From NCBI RefSeq assembly GCF_013167955.1, contig NZ_BLWF01000001.1:682001-746000 (forward strand): a DNA stretch of 64,000 bases, in the 5' to 3' direction. The stretch comes from Thermanaeromonas sp. C210. GTDB lineage: Bacteria > Bacillota > DSM-521 > Neomoorellales > Neomoorellaceae. The notes under the pieces are model-generated. The model was given only the letters and a program-made list of their open reading frames with translations. It did not search any database and was not told the DNA's origin. The position numbers and the translations under genes were made by a program. Below, one piece after another: positions 1 to 7,819 of the stretch; the first letter of the stretch is position 1; each line of letters starts with the position of its first letter.

Positions 1-1
1 C

Positions 2-562
2 CTGGCCGACTATTTGACCATCAGGGAACGCTTCGGCCGCAACACCCGGGGCCTAAAGCTGGTAGTCTCCTGGACCTCGGCTCCCAAGTATGTGCGCCCC
101 TTGTCCGTGCCCCAGAGCTTGATACTTATGATGCCGCGTTTCGGGCTGGATGTTACCCTGGCCCATCCGCCGGAGTTCGAGCTCATGCCCGAGATTGTGG
201 CCCAGGCTAAGAAGAATGCCGAAGAGGCCGGCGTTAAATTTGAAATCGTGGACGACATGGAATATGCCTTTAAGGATGCGGACATCGTCATCCCCAAGAG
301 CTGGGGTCCCCTGGTCCATACCCAGGATAAAGAAGAAGGGGTTAAGCTCATCAAGAAATATCCCAAGTGGATCTGCGATTCCCGCATGATGAGTCTGGCC
401 AAGAAACACGCCATTTATATGCATCCGCTGCCGGCGGACCGCGGCTTTGAGGTCACCGATGAGGTTATCGACGGGCCGCAATCGGTGGTTTACGACGAGG
501 CGGAGAACAGGCTGCACGTGCAGAAAGCCCTCATGGCTCTGGTGATGGGCGGCCGGCCTTAA
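2..562 (+). CDS. ygeW: YgeW-type knotted carbamoyltransferase, C-terminal part (5' end outside window)
   Basis: The frame is open from the first bases, so the N-terminal carbamoyl-phosphate domain lies outside the window. What remains is the second, amino-acid-binding domain of an aspartate/ornithine carbamoyltransferase-fold enzyme; the family signature HPLPADRG is visible near residues 140-147 of the visible part. YgeW proteins form a carbamoyltransferase subgroup of unknown substrate that travels with ygeY, a molybdenum hydroxylase and carbamate kinase in selenium/purine clusters, and the same partners follow here. A likely role is making or using carbamoyl phosphate in nitrogen-compound breakdown. 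A standard OTCase or ATCase cannot be excluded from the fragment alone, but the YgeY neighbour argues for YgeW. It ends 45 bp before ygeY, with an AGGGAGG site between. Confidence 0.82.
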   Translation: MADYLTIRERFGRNTRGLKLVVSWTSAPKYVRPLSVPQSLILMMPRFGLDVTLAHPPEFELMPEIVAQAKKNAEEAGVKFEIVDDMEYAFKDADIVIPKSWGPLVHTQDKEEGVKLIKKYPKWICDSRMMSLAKKHAIYMHPLPADRGFEVTDEVIDGPQSVVYDEAENRLHVQKALMALVMGGRP

Positions 563-607
563 ACAGCCGGCCCCAGCCCCACACCTTTTTAAGGGAGGTA
601 ACGGCCA

Positions 608-1813
608 ATGAAGGTGGACGATACGATTATTAACAAGATAAAAGAAGAAGTAGCGCGTTACCGAGAAGACATCATCCAGTTTCTAAAGGACATCGTAGCC
701 ATCCCGTCCCCCAACGGGGCCATCGGCGACGTGGTGCAGCGCATTGCGGAGGAAATGAAAAAGTTGGGGTATGACGAAGTTTTCTTCGACCACATGGGCA
801 ACGTGGTAGGGCGAATAGGGAACGGGGAAAAGAAGCTCCTGTACGATTCCCATGTGGATACCGTGGATGTGGCGGATCCCACCCAGTGGGAATGGGATCC
901 TTACAAGGGTAAGATAGAGAACGGTATCTTGTACGGACTGGGGGCCTGTGACGAGAAGGGTTCTACCCCCGGTATGGTCTACGGGCTGAAAATCGCCCGC
1001 GATCTGGGACTCTTGGACGGTTACACCGTTTATTATTTCGGCAACCTGGAAGAGGTTTGCGACGGCATTGCGCCCCACTCTCTGGTGGAGACCGACAAGA
1101 TCCGTCCCGACTTCGTACTCATCGGAGAGCCCACTAACATGAAAATTTACCGCGGTCACCGGGGTCGGGTGGAGATGAAGGTGGTCACCAAGGGCCGCAC
1201 TTGCCATGCCAGCGCCCCGGAGCGGGGGGAAAACGCAGTTTACAAGATGGCCCCCATCATCGAGGGCATCAGCAAAATGGGGGCGGAATTCATAGATGAC
1301 CCCTTCTTGGGCAAGGGAAGTATAGCCGTAACCGATATACATTGCAAGACACCTTCCATCAACGCCCTGCCAGACGAGTGCACCATATATATCGACCGCC
1401 GCTTGACCTTCGGCGAAACCCTGGAAATGGCGGTGGAGCAGGTGCGCCGGGTGGCCGAGCCCCACGGGGGCCAGGTAGAAGTGCTGATCTACGACGAGCC
1501 CAGTTATAATGGCTTTGTGTTCAAAGTCGATAAGTACTTCCCGGCGTGGGCCCTTCCGGAAGACCACCTTTTGGTGCAGGCCGGGGTGGAGACCTGTGAG
1601 AAGGTTTTCGGCGCCAAACCCCAAATCGGCAAATGGGTATTCTCTACCAACGGCATATACTGGATGGGCAAGGCCAACATTCCGGCCATAGGCTTTGGCC
1701 CCGGCAATGAAGTCTATGCCCATACCGTGAAGGATCAGGTGCCCCTGGAGGATGTGGTGAGGGCTACGGAGTTTTATGCCCTGTTCCCCGCCGTTCTCCG
1801 CAGCCGCCTGTAA
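608..1813 (+). CDS. ygeY: YgeY-family M20 metallohydrolase (selenium metabolism-linked)
   Basis: This 401-residue protein has the M20 peptidase/deacylase layout: a catalytic domain interrupted by a small dimerisation domain. Metal-site motifs are visible: DSHVDTVD near residue 80, the following GACDEKG, the GNLEEVCDG acid motif near 160, and a C-terminal AHTVKDQV. Family members hydrolyse N-acyl, N-carbamoyl or dipeptide bonds; YgeY itself has no firmly assigned substrate but is consistently found with YgeW and selenium-dependent hydroxylases. It starts at ATG 608 behind AGGGAGG. It is probably co-transcribed with ygeW and may process a carbamoyl or diaminopropionate-type intermediate of purine breakdown (inference). 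Family call secure, substrate unknown. Confidence 0.86.
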   Translation: MKVDDTIINKIKEEVARYREDIIQFLKDIVAIPSPNGAIGDVVQRIAEEMKKLGYDEVFFDHMGNVVGRIGNGEKKLLYDSHVDTVDVADPTQWEWDPYKGKIENGILYGLGACDEKGSTPGMVYGLKIARDLGLLDGYTVYYFGNLEEVCDGIAPHSLVETDKIRPDFVLIGEPTNMKIYRGHRGRVEMKVVTKGRTCHASAPERGENAVYKMAPIIEGISKMGAEFIDDPFLGKGSIAVTDIHCKTPSINALPDECTIYIDRRLTFGETLEMAVEQVRRVAEPHGGQVEVLIYDEPSYNGFVFKVDKYFPAWALPEDHLLVQAGVETCEKVFGAKPQIGKWVFSTNGIYWMGKANIPAIGFGPGNEVYAHTVKDQVPLEDVVRATEFYALFPAVLRSRL

Positions 1814-1884
1814 AAGGGTAAAAAGAAGGTAACCAGTCGGCGCGTTAGGAACGGAAACTTCGGGTTTGCTATAAGTTGGTACTA

Positions 1885-2033
1885 GGGCCTGCTTGAGCTG
1901 GAAGGCGTACCCAAACCGACCCAGGTGGAGGCCGGGCTTATGGTGCAGACGGATGGGTAGCGCGCGGAAGCCAAGCAGGCCCCATCGGTCTTTAGGCTGG
2001 GTACCGGCAAAAATCCTTCCCGCCGGCTTCCGC
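1885..2033 (+). other. Gene-free stretch with two long interlocking inverted repeats
   Basis: Between ygeY and the next promoter no convincing gene is present. An 11-nt arm GGGCCTGCTTG (1885-1895) is perfectly complementary to CAAGCAGGCCC (1972-1982), and a 9-nt arm GCGGAAGCC (1964-1972) is complementary to GGCTTCCGC (2025-2033). The second helix starts inside the first, so together they would form a pseudoknot or two alternative structures. It lies upstream of the sigma-H-like promoter at 2040, so any RNA would be the 3' UTR of ygeY or a separate transcript. I could not match it to a riboswitch class I know. Confidence 0.4.
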
Positions 2034-2039
2034 AAATTA

Positions 2040-2066
2040 GCAGGATTTAAAAAAGACATGGCGAAT
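2040..2066 (+). promoter_or_regulatory. Sigma-H-type promoter upstream of purine riboswitch
   Basis: GCAGGA (2040-2045), a 17-nt spacer, then GAAT (2063-2066) matches the Bacillus sigma-H consensus (AGGA ... GAAT, as in spoVG). Transcription would start about 2074, just before the riboswitch P1 stem at 2081. The same spaced motif recurs ahead of other operons in the window. Confidence 0.7.
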
Positions 2067-2080
2067 CATCTAACGTGAAA

Positions 2081-2149
2081 CCTTCGTATAACCCCGGCAA
2101 TGGGGCCGGGGGTTTCTACCAGGTGACCGGAATCACCCGACTACGAAGG
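2081..2149 (+). ncRNA. Purine riboswitch aptamer, guanine-type (C at position 74)
   Basis: The three-helix purine aptamer is readable. P1 pairs CCTTCGTA (2081-2088) with TACGAAGG (2142-2149). P2 pairs CCCCGGC (2092-2098) with GCCGGGG (2105-2111). The junction has the conserved TTTCTACC. P3 pairs GGTGA (2122-2126) with TCACC (2133-2137), and loop 3 begins CCGG, able to kiss the GG of loop 2. The specificity base next to P1 is C (GAC-TAC), as in guanine/hypoxanthine/xanthine-binding members, not U as in adenine members. No clear terminator follows. A short helix CCTCT (2194-2198)/AGAGG (2207-2211) would cover the Shine-Dalgarno of the next gene, so translational control is possible (inference). 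Confidence 0.9.
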
Positions 2150-2219
2150 CGGGGAGATCGTGGCTACGACCGGTCACTATTTTTATAACCGAACCTCTCT
2201 GGGGGAAGAGGGTGAGATT

Positions 2220-3485
2220 ATGGCCGAAACTTTAATCGGTAAATCTGTGGGACGTATAGAGGGTGTGGCTAAGGCCACGGGCCGGGCCCTTTATCCCGCA
2301 GATATCAGCTTTCCCGGTATGCTGTACGGGAAGGCCAAGCGCATTCCGGTGGCTTCTGCCCGCCTGGTAAGGGTGGACGTGGCGCCGGCCCTCAAAATCC
2401 CGGGAGTAGTGGCAGCATTAACCGCCCGGGATGTTCCGGGGCACAACGGCCATGGGGTCCTCATACCCCATATGCCGGTCTTGGCGGGCGAGCGCGTGCG
2501 GTCCGTCAACGATGTGGTGGCGGTGGTGGCGGCAGAAGACGAGGCCACCGCGGAAGAGGCCTGCCGGGCCATTGAGGTGGAGTATGAGCCCCTGCCGGCG
2601 GTTTTCGATCCGCTGGAGGCTATGAAACCGGGAGCTCCTCTCATCCACGGGGATTCCAACATCCTCTATCACATTAAGATCCGGAGGGGCGATGTGGAGG
2701 CAGGCCGCCGGGCTTCGGCCGTGATAGTCAGCAACACCTATCGCACCCCTATGCTGGACCACGCTTTCCTGCAGCCGGAAGCTGCCGTGGCTAGGGTCGA
2801 TGAGCGGGGTCATATTGAAATCCACGTAGCCACCCAGTATCCCCACTGGGACCGGACGGAAGTGGCCAGATCTCTGGGAGTGCCCCAGGACCGGGTGCGA
2901 ATTGTTACCAGCACTGTAGGAGGGGCCTTCGGCGGCCGGGAGGACATGACCCTGCAGATTCTGGCCGCCCTGCTGGCTTCTCACACCCGGAGACCGGTTA
3001 AAATGATAAACAGCCGGGAGGAATCTTTTTACTCCCACAGCAAGCGCCATCCCATGATTATGAAGTATACTACCGGTGCCGACCGGGAAGGCCGCCTTAC
3101 CTTTGTGGAAGCCGAGATCGTGGGCGACAGCGGCGCCTACGCCTCCTGGTCTCCTAACGTCCTGCGCAAGGCGGCGGTCCATGCCACCGGCCCCTACTAT
3201 GTACCCAATGTAAAAATAGATGCTTATGCCGTGTATACCAACAATCCCTTCACCGGGGCCATGCGGGGCTTTGGAGCCACCCAGCCACCCATAGCCTACG
3301 AGGGCCAAATGGATCTTCTGGCCGCCGAGCTGGGGATCCACCCCTTCACCATCCGGTGGCGGAATATTCTCCGCCAGGGGAGCGTGACGGCTACGGGCCA
3401 GGTTCTGGAGAGGAGTGTAGGGCTGGAGGCCTGCCTGCTGGCAGCTGCCATGGCAGCCGGATGGGATGTGGAGAAGCTCAAATAG
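2220..3485 (+). CDS. Molybdenum hydroxylase, first molybdopterin-binding subunit (NdhL/XdhA-like)
   Basis: The 421-residue protein carries the a/b-hammerhead domain and first MoCo-binding domain of the xanthine dehydrogenase/nicotinate dehydrogenase large subunit. Visible signatures are GGAFGGRED (about residue 239) and AMRGFGATQPP (about 346). The chain stops at TAG 3483-3485, where the usual 750-residue subunit would continue into its second MoCo domain; that domain is the next gene, in the same frame. Start chosen at ATG 2220 behind GGGGGAAGAGGG; the upstream GTG at 2160 would fall just after the riboswitch. A guanine-type riboswitch upstream points to a purine substrate. Neither the Fe-S nor the FAD subunit is in the window. 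Eubacterium barkeri nicotinate dehydrogenase has this split (NdhL + NdhM). Confidence 0.88.
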   Translation: MAETLIGKSVGRIEGVAKATGRALYPADISFPGMLYGKAKRIPVASARLVRVDVAPALKIPGVVAALTARDVPGHNGHGVLIPHMPVLAGERVRSVNDVVAVVAAEDEATAEEACRAIEVEYEPLPAVFDPLEAMKPGAPLIHGDSNILYHIKIRRGDVEAGRRASAVIVSNTYRTPMLDHAFLQPEAAVARVDERGHIEIHVATQYPHWDRTEVARSLGVPQDRVRIVTSTVGGAFGGREDMTLQILAALLASHTRRPVKMINSREESFYSHSKRHPMIMKYTTGADREGRLTFVEAEIVGDSGAYASWSPNVLRKAAVHATGPYYVPNVKIDAYAVYTNNPFTGAMRGFGATQPPIAYEGQMDLLAAELGIHPFTIRWRNILRQGSVTATGQVLERSVGLEACLLAAAMAAGWDVEKLK

Positions 3486-3515
3486 GGAAGGCAGCAAGTC
3501 AGAGGGGAGGGAGAG

Positions 3516-4529
3516 ATGGTGGCCAAGAAACGAGGTACGGGTATGGCCTGCATTTTTTACGGGATAGGTTATGGCAACGGGTTTCCCGACGTATCGACGG
3601 CCCTCGTGGAGATCCACGAGGACGGCTCGGTGACGGTTCGGACCGGAGCTGCCGACTGCGGCCAGGGTTCCAGCACTATTCTGGCCCAAATTGCCGCGGA
3701 GGAGATCGGTGTAGCCTTGGACCGGGTCACGGTGGTGGCGGCGGATACCGATGCCACGCCGGATGCGGGTACAACGGCGGCCACCAGGCAGACCTATGTT
3801 TCCGGCAATGCCGTGCGCCTGGCCAGCCGCCAGGCGGCAGATAAACTTCTTAACTTCGTGGCCCGGGAGCTCGGCGTCAACACCATCATGGGCCTGAAGG
3901 CGGCTGACGGGTATATCAGCGTGCTCGGTTACCCGAAAAAGAGGATCTCCATTGAACAGGCGGCGGCTCAGGCCTGGCTGGCGGGGGTGCGCCTGGTAGG
4001 AGAGGGAACCTTTACCGCCCATACCACCCAGCTCGATGAAAACGGCCAGGGAGCTCCTTACTGGCCCTACGCCTTTGGTGTCCAGATCGCCGAAGTAGAA
4101 GTGGATACCGATACCGGCGAAGTGAAGGTGTTAAAAATCATAGCTGCCCACGATGTGGGCCGGGCCATCAACCGGGGAGCGGTGGAGGGTCAGATAGCCG
4201 GGGGTGTGGCCATGGGTTTAGGCCTCGCGCTAATGGAGGAAGTGCTTTTGAGGGAGGGCCAGATTTACAACCCCAACCTTCACAGCTACCTTATCCCTAC
4301 CACCATGGATATGCCTGAGGTAGAACCCATTATTATCGAAGATCCCGAGCCTTCCGGGCCTTATGGGGCTAAGGGAGTGGGGGAACCTACCACTCTGCCG
4401 ACTGCTCCGGCCATCCTCAATGCCATATATAACGCCGTCGGCGTTCGCCTGACGGAGCTGCCGGCCACGCCCGAAAAGGTGCTCAAGGCTTTAAAGGCTA
4501 AGGAGGGGCAACATGAGCATTCTCATTAA
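3516..4529 (+). CDS. Molybdenum hydroxylase, second molybdopterin-binding subunit (NdhM-like)
   Basis: The 337-residue protein is the second MoCo-binding domain of the XDH family. GAADCGQGSST near residue 45 is the cofactor-binding loop, and GAKGVGEPT near 288 carries the Glu that acts as catalytic base in xanthine dehydrogenase. It lies in the same frame as the preceding gene, separated by a TAG and ten codons that contain a strong Shine-Dalgarno (GAGGGGAGGGAGAG) before ATG 3516. Independent translation of two subunits is therefore well supported. Its end overlaps the next gene by 17 bp. Substrate is probably a purine or N-heterocycle; a labile Mo-Se site as in NdhLM is possible given the selenium-linked neighbours, but cannot be seen in sequence. 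Confidence 0.88.
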   Translation: MVAKKRGTGMACIFYGIGYGNGFPDVSTALVEIHEDGSVTVRTGAADCGQGSSTILAQIAAEEIGVALDRVTVVAADTDATPDAGTTAATRQTYVSGNAVRLASRQAADKLLNFVARELGVNTIMGLKAADGYISVLGYPKKRISIEQAAAQAWLAGVRLVGEGTFTAHTTQLDENGQGAPYWPYAFGVQIAEVEVDTDTGEVKVLKIIAAHDVGRAINRGAVEGQIAGGVAMGLGLALMEEVLLREGQIYNPNLHSYLIPTTMDMPEVEPIIIEDPEPSGPYGAKGVGEPTTLPTAPAILNAIYNAVGVRLTELPATPEKVLKALKAKEGQHEHSH

Positions 4530-5838
4530 AAACGGTATCCTGGTAACTATGGACGGGGACCGGCGTGTCCTACAGGGAAACCTCTACATCGAAAGGGATC
4601 GTATTGCAGCCGTAGGCTCCACCCCGGAAAGGGCCGATACGGTCATCGATGCCTCCGGCCAGGCCGTGATCCCCGGCCTGGTCCAAACCCACGTTCACTT
4701 GTGCCAGACCCTTTTCCGCGGCCAGGCCGACGACCTGGCCCTGCTCGACTGGTTGAAAAGGCGAATATGGCCCCTGGAGGGCGCCCACGACGAAGAATCC
4801 ATATATTACTCGGCCCTCCTCGGCTGCGCCGAAATGCTCTTGAGCGGGACCACGACCATCCTGGACATGGAAACGGTGCACCATACAGAGGCCGCCCTTA
4901 AAGGAGTAGCGGAGAGCGGCATCCGCGCGGTATGCGGCAAGGTAATGATGGATGCGGGGGACGATGTACCTCCCTCCCTACGGGAGGACACCGAGGCGTC
5001 CCTGGCCGAAAGCGAAGAACTCTGCCGCAAGTGGCACGGCGCGGCGGGAGGGCGTATACGCTATGCCTTTGCGCCCCGCTTTGTCCTTTCCTGTAGTGAA
5101 AGGCTGATGCGCGAGGTAGCCGATATGGCCCGCAGCCGCGGCGTTATGATCCATACCCATGCTTCGGAAAACCGCGACGAAGTCCGCTTGGTGGAAGAGC
5201 TGACCGGCAAGCGCAACGTTACCTACCTGCATGATATCGGCCTGACCGGTCCCGACGTGGTCCTGGTCCACTGTATCTGGCTGGATGAAACCGAGAAGGA
5301 TATTCTGGCCGCTACCGGTACCCAGGTAGCCCACTGCCCCTCGTGCAATCTGAAATTGGGCTCAGGTATTGCTCCCGTACAGGAGCTTCTGGACCGGGGT
5401 GTTAACGTGACCCTGGGGGCCGACGGCGCACCGGGCAACAATAATCTGGATGCTTTCAAGGAGATGCACCTGGCGGCCCTTATTCAGAAGCCGTTACACG
5501 GGCCTACGGCTATGCCCGCCAGGAAGGTGATGGAGATGGCCACCCTGGGAGGAGCCCGCGCCCTGGGTCTGGCTCAGGAGATCGGGAGCCTGGAAGTGGG
5601 CAAGAAGGCCGATGTAGTGGTGGTGGACCTCCGGGGCCTCCATCAGACGCCGGGCGATAGCGTGGATATCTACAGCCGCCTGGTCTACGAGACCCGGGGC
5701 AGCGACGTTACCTGGACCATAGTGGACGGTCGGGTGGTGGTGGCCGAAGGACGGCTTCTTACTGTAGATACTGAAGAGCTGCGCCACCAGTGCAATAAAG
5801 CCCTGCACCGGGTCCGGAGCCGGGTCGGCCTGGAGTAG
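4513..5838 (+). CDS. Amidohydrolase-superfamily deaminase (MtaD/AtzA/guanine-deaminase group)
   Basis: This 441-residue TIM-barrel hydrolase has the mononuclear-metal set of the cytosine-deaminase-like clade: QTHVHL near residue 60, HTHASEN near 212, LVHC near 250 and GADGAP near 303. The family removes amino or chloro groups from purines, triazines or 5'-modified adenosines. It occupies the position of ssnA/guanine deaminase in comparable clusters and is translationally coupled to the hydroxylase (17-bp overlap, site AAGGAGGGG). Feeding a deaminated purine to the hydroxylase is the simplest reading (inference). Similarity to MtaD and DadD means S-adenosylhomocysteine, methylthioadenosine or 5'-deoxyadenosine are alternative substrates. 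Confidence 0.82.
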   Translation: MSILIKNGILVTMDGDRRVLQGNLYIERDRIAAVGSTPERADTVIDASGQAVIPGLVQTHVHLCQTLFRGQADDLALLDWLKRRIWPLEGAHDEESIYYSALLGCAEMLLSGTTTILDMETVHHTEAALKGVAESGIRAVCGKVMMDAGDDVPPSLREDTEASLAESEELCRKWHGAAGGRIRYAFAPRFVLSCSERLMREVADMARSRGVMIHTHASENRDEVRLVEELTGKRNVTYLHDIGLTGPDVVLVHCIWLDETEKDILAATGTQVAHCPSCNLKLGSGIAPVQELLDRGVNVTLGADGAPGNNNLDAFKEMHLAALIQKPLHGPTAMPARKVMEMATLGGARALGLAQEIGSLEVGKKADVVVVDLRGLHQTPGDSVDIYSRLVYETRGSDVTWTIVDGRVVVAEGRLLTVDTEELRHQCNKALHRVRSRVGLE

Positions 5839-5850
5839 AGGGATGCTTCC

Positions 5851-6768
5851 ATGGAGGACTATCTGGTACGGGCCACAGGTGAAGAAGGAGTCCTGGCCCT
5901 AGTAGCCCGGACTACCGCACTGGTAGAGATGGCCAGGCAGTTGCACAATACTTATCCTACGGCTACTGCCGCCCTGGGCCGCCTCCTTACCGGAGGGGCC
6001 CTCATGGCGGCCACCCTCAAGGAGGGCCAGAGTGTAACCCTGCGGATAAGAGGAAACGGTCCGCTGGGCAGCCTGGTGGCCGTAGCCAGGCCGGGAAAAG
6101 TCAAGGGTTACGTCGAGGAACCGCAGGTAGACTTGCCGTTAAGGGGGGACGGCAAGCTGGATGTGGGCCGGGCCGTAGGCCGGGGCACCCTCTACGTAGT
6201 CAAGGATTTAGGATTAAAGGAACCCTACGTCGGCAGTGTGGAACTGGTTTCGGGCGAGATCGGGGAGGATCTAGCCCACTATTTTGCTTCTTCGGAACAA
6301 AAGCCTTCGGCTGTGGGCATCGGGGTACGGGTGGAGCCCGGAGGCAAAGTAGGGGCAGCCGGGGGTTTCCTGGTGCAGCTCTTGCCGGGAGCTAGGGAGG
6401 ACTTGGCGGAACTCCTGGAAAACAACATCCGGGAAGCCGGTCCGGTTAGCAGCCTCTTGGCCCGCGGCCTCTCCCCGGAAGATATTTTACACCTGCTCCT
6501 AAAGGGCCTTTCCTTTAAAGTGCATGAGGGTAAGCCGCTGCGCTGGGCCTGCGATTGCTCCCGCAGACGCCTCCGGGAGATCCTGGTGGCTTTAGGTCCC
6601 GAAGAACTGGAGCGGATTCTGGTCGAACAGGGCGAGGCTGAAGCTGTCTGTGCCTTCTGCAGCCGGGTTTACCGTTTTGGCCGGGATGAGGTGGAGGAGC
6701 TGGTGGAGCTGAGCCGGCTAAACCGTGGACAGGGGACGGAGAAAGACCGCCGGTCGCAGGAAGGCTAA
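5851..6768 (+). CDS. hslO: Redox-regulated holdase chaperone Hsp33
   Basis: The 305-residue protein matches Hsp33 in length and layout: an N-terminal folding domain followed by a C-terminal zinc domain with the four diagnostic cysteines, CDC near residue 234 and CAFC near 268. Oxidation of these releases zinc and switches on chaperone activity in the cytoplasm. Start ATG 5851 lies 12 bp after the amidohydrolase stop behind a weak site (GAGGGATG), so it probably shares that transcript. An oxidative-stress chaperone beside a molybdo-/iron-enzyme operon of an anaerobe is reasonable, but the link may be chance. Confidence 0.93.
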   Translation: MEDYLVRATGEEGVLALVARTTALVEMARQLHNTYPTATAALGRLLTGGALMAATLKEGQSVTLRIRGNGPLGSLVAVARPGKVKGYVEEPQVDLPLRGDGKLDVGRAVGRGTLYVVKDLGLKEPYVGSVELVSGEIGEDLAHYFASSEQKPSAVGIGVRVEPGGKVGAAGGFLVQLLPGAREDLAELLENNIREAGPVSSLLARGLSPEDILHLLLKGLSFKVHEGKPLRWACDCSRRRLREILVALGPEELERILVEQGEAEAVCAFCSRVYRFGRDEVEELVELSRLNRGQGTEKDRRSQEG

Positions 6769-6786
6769 AAAATTTTCTTCTCGCCG

Positions 6787-6813
6787 GCAGGACTATAGTA
6801 ATTTATATTGAAT
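6787..6813 (+). promoter_or_regulatory. Sigma-H-type promoter for arcC-sdaAB-sdaAA
   Basis: GCAGGA (6787-6792), 17-nt spacer, GAAT (6810-6813), followed by an AT-rich run. It lies about 45 bp upstream of the carbamate kinase start and would make arcC-sdaAB-sdaAA a transcription unit of its own. Confidence 0.6.
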
Positions 6814-6857
6814 ATATATAGACAAAAATGAAACCGAACTTAACAGGAGTGAGTAAG

Positions 6858-7805
6858 GTGGCGAAGACGGTTGTATTGGCCTTCGGGGGCAATGCTATAA
6901 TACGTCCCGGTCAAAAAGGCACTTATGAAGAACAGAAGGCCAATATCCAGGAAACCTGCCGGCAGCTGGTGGATCTAGTCCGGGATGGCTATCGCTTGGT
7001 CCTTACCCACGGCAACGGGCCCCAAGTAGGCAACATACTTATTAAGAACGAGGTGGCCAAGGATGTAGTACCGCCCATGCCGTTGGATGTTTTGGTCTCT
7101 GATACCCAGGCCTCTATTGGTTACATTATCCAGCAGACCTTAAGCTACGAGCTGGCCCGGGCCGGGTTAAAGGTGCCGACGGTTTCCATAGTCACTCAAG
7201 TAGTCGTGGATCCTTCAGATCCGGCCTTCCAGAACCCCACCAAGCCCATAGGACCTTTTTATTCGGAGCAGGAGGCCCGCAAACTGATCGAGGAAAAGGG
7301 CTATCAAATGGTGGAGGACAGCAACCGCGGTTGGAGGCGCGTGGTACCTTCGCCTAAGCCTTTAGAGATTGTGGAAAAGGAGGCGGTCAAGGCCCTCCTG
7401 CAGGCCGGCATCATCGTAGTAGCCGCCGGAGGCGGGGGAATCCCGGTGGTACGGAAGCCGGATGGGAGCCTGGAGGGGGTGGAAGCGGTCATCGATAAAG
7501 ATCGGGCGGCGCGCCTCCTGGCCAGCGAGGTAGGGGCAGAGTTTCTGTTCTTGTTGACGGAAGTGGAGCAGGTGTATCTCGACTTCGGCAAGCCCACCCA
7601 GAGGGCGGTTTCCCGCCTTACGGTGGAAGAAGCCAAGAAGTACTTGGCCGAAGGCCAGTTCCCGCCGGGCAGCATGGGCCCTAAGATAGAGGCGGCTATC
7701 AGCTTTGTCGAAGCCGGGGGTGAAAAGGCCATTATCGGCTCCCTTAGCAAGGCCGCGGCGGCCGTTGCCGGCAGGTCGGGTACGGCTGTGGTGGCCGGTA
7801 AGTAG
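6858..7805 (+). CDS. arcC: Carbamate kinase
   Basis: A 315-residue amino-acid-kinase-fold enzyme with carbamate kinase landmarks: AFGGNAI at the start, HGNGPQVG near residue 49, the IGPFYSEQEA segment near 131, AAGGGGIPV near 190, the VIDKDRAA nucleotide region near 212 and a terminal GSMGPKIEAA motif. It makes ATP from carbamoyl phosphate and ADP, releasing ammonia and CO2, and so is the energy-yielding end of the carbamoyl-transfer reactions suggested by ygeW and by the FdrA-type genes further on. GTG 6858 is preferred as start because AGGAG sits 8 bases before it; the in-frame ATG at 6828 has no ribosome-binding site. It is followed after 14 bp by sdaAB. Confidence 0.95.
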   Translation: MAKTVVLAFGGNAIIRPGQKGTYEEQKANIQETCRQLVDLVRDGYRLVLTHGNGPQVGNILIKNEVAKDVVPPMPLDVLVSDTQASIGYIIQQTLSYELARAGLKVPTVSIVTQVVVDPSDPAFQNPTKPIGPFYSEQEARKLIEEKGYQMVEDSNRGWRRVVPSPKPLEIVEKEAVKALLQAGIIVVAAGGGGIPVVRKPDGSLEGVEAVIDKDRAARLLASEVGAEFLFLLTEVEQVYLDFGKPTQRAVSRLTVEEAKKYLAEGQFPPGSMGPKIEAAISFVEAGGEKAIIGSLSKAAAAVAGRSGTAVVAGK

Positions 7806-7819
7806 AGTAGGGATGGGAT

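Noticed and set aside
683-2059. 458-codon minus-strand frame opposite ygeY
   Set aside because: Shadow of the high-GC ygeY gene; the ygeY frame has all M20 motifs and this one has none.
2160-2219. Upstream GTG start (2160) for the first hydroxylase subunit
   Set aside because: It begins 11 nt after the riboswitch P1 stem with no ribosome-binding site; ATG 2220 has a good one and gives the family-typical N-terminus.
3483-3485. TAG between the hydroxylase genes as pyrrolysine or a nonsense mutation
   Set aside because: A strong ribosome-binding site and ATG lie within the next 33 bases, the break is at the domain border, and a known enzyme has the same split.
2418-4022. 534-codon minus-strand frame opposite the molybdenum hydroxylase genes
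   Set aside because: It spans the stop and intergenic part of two well-supported genes and has no recognisable domain; a GC-driven shadow frame.
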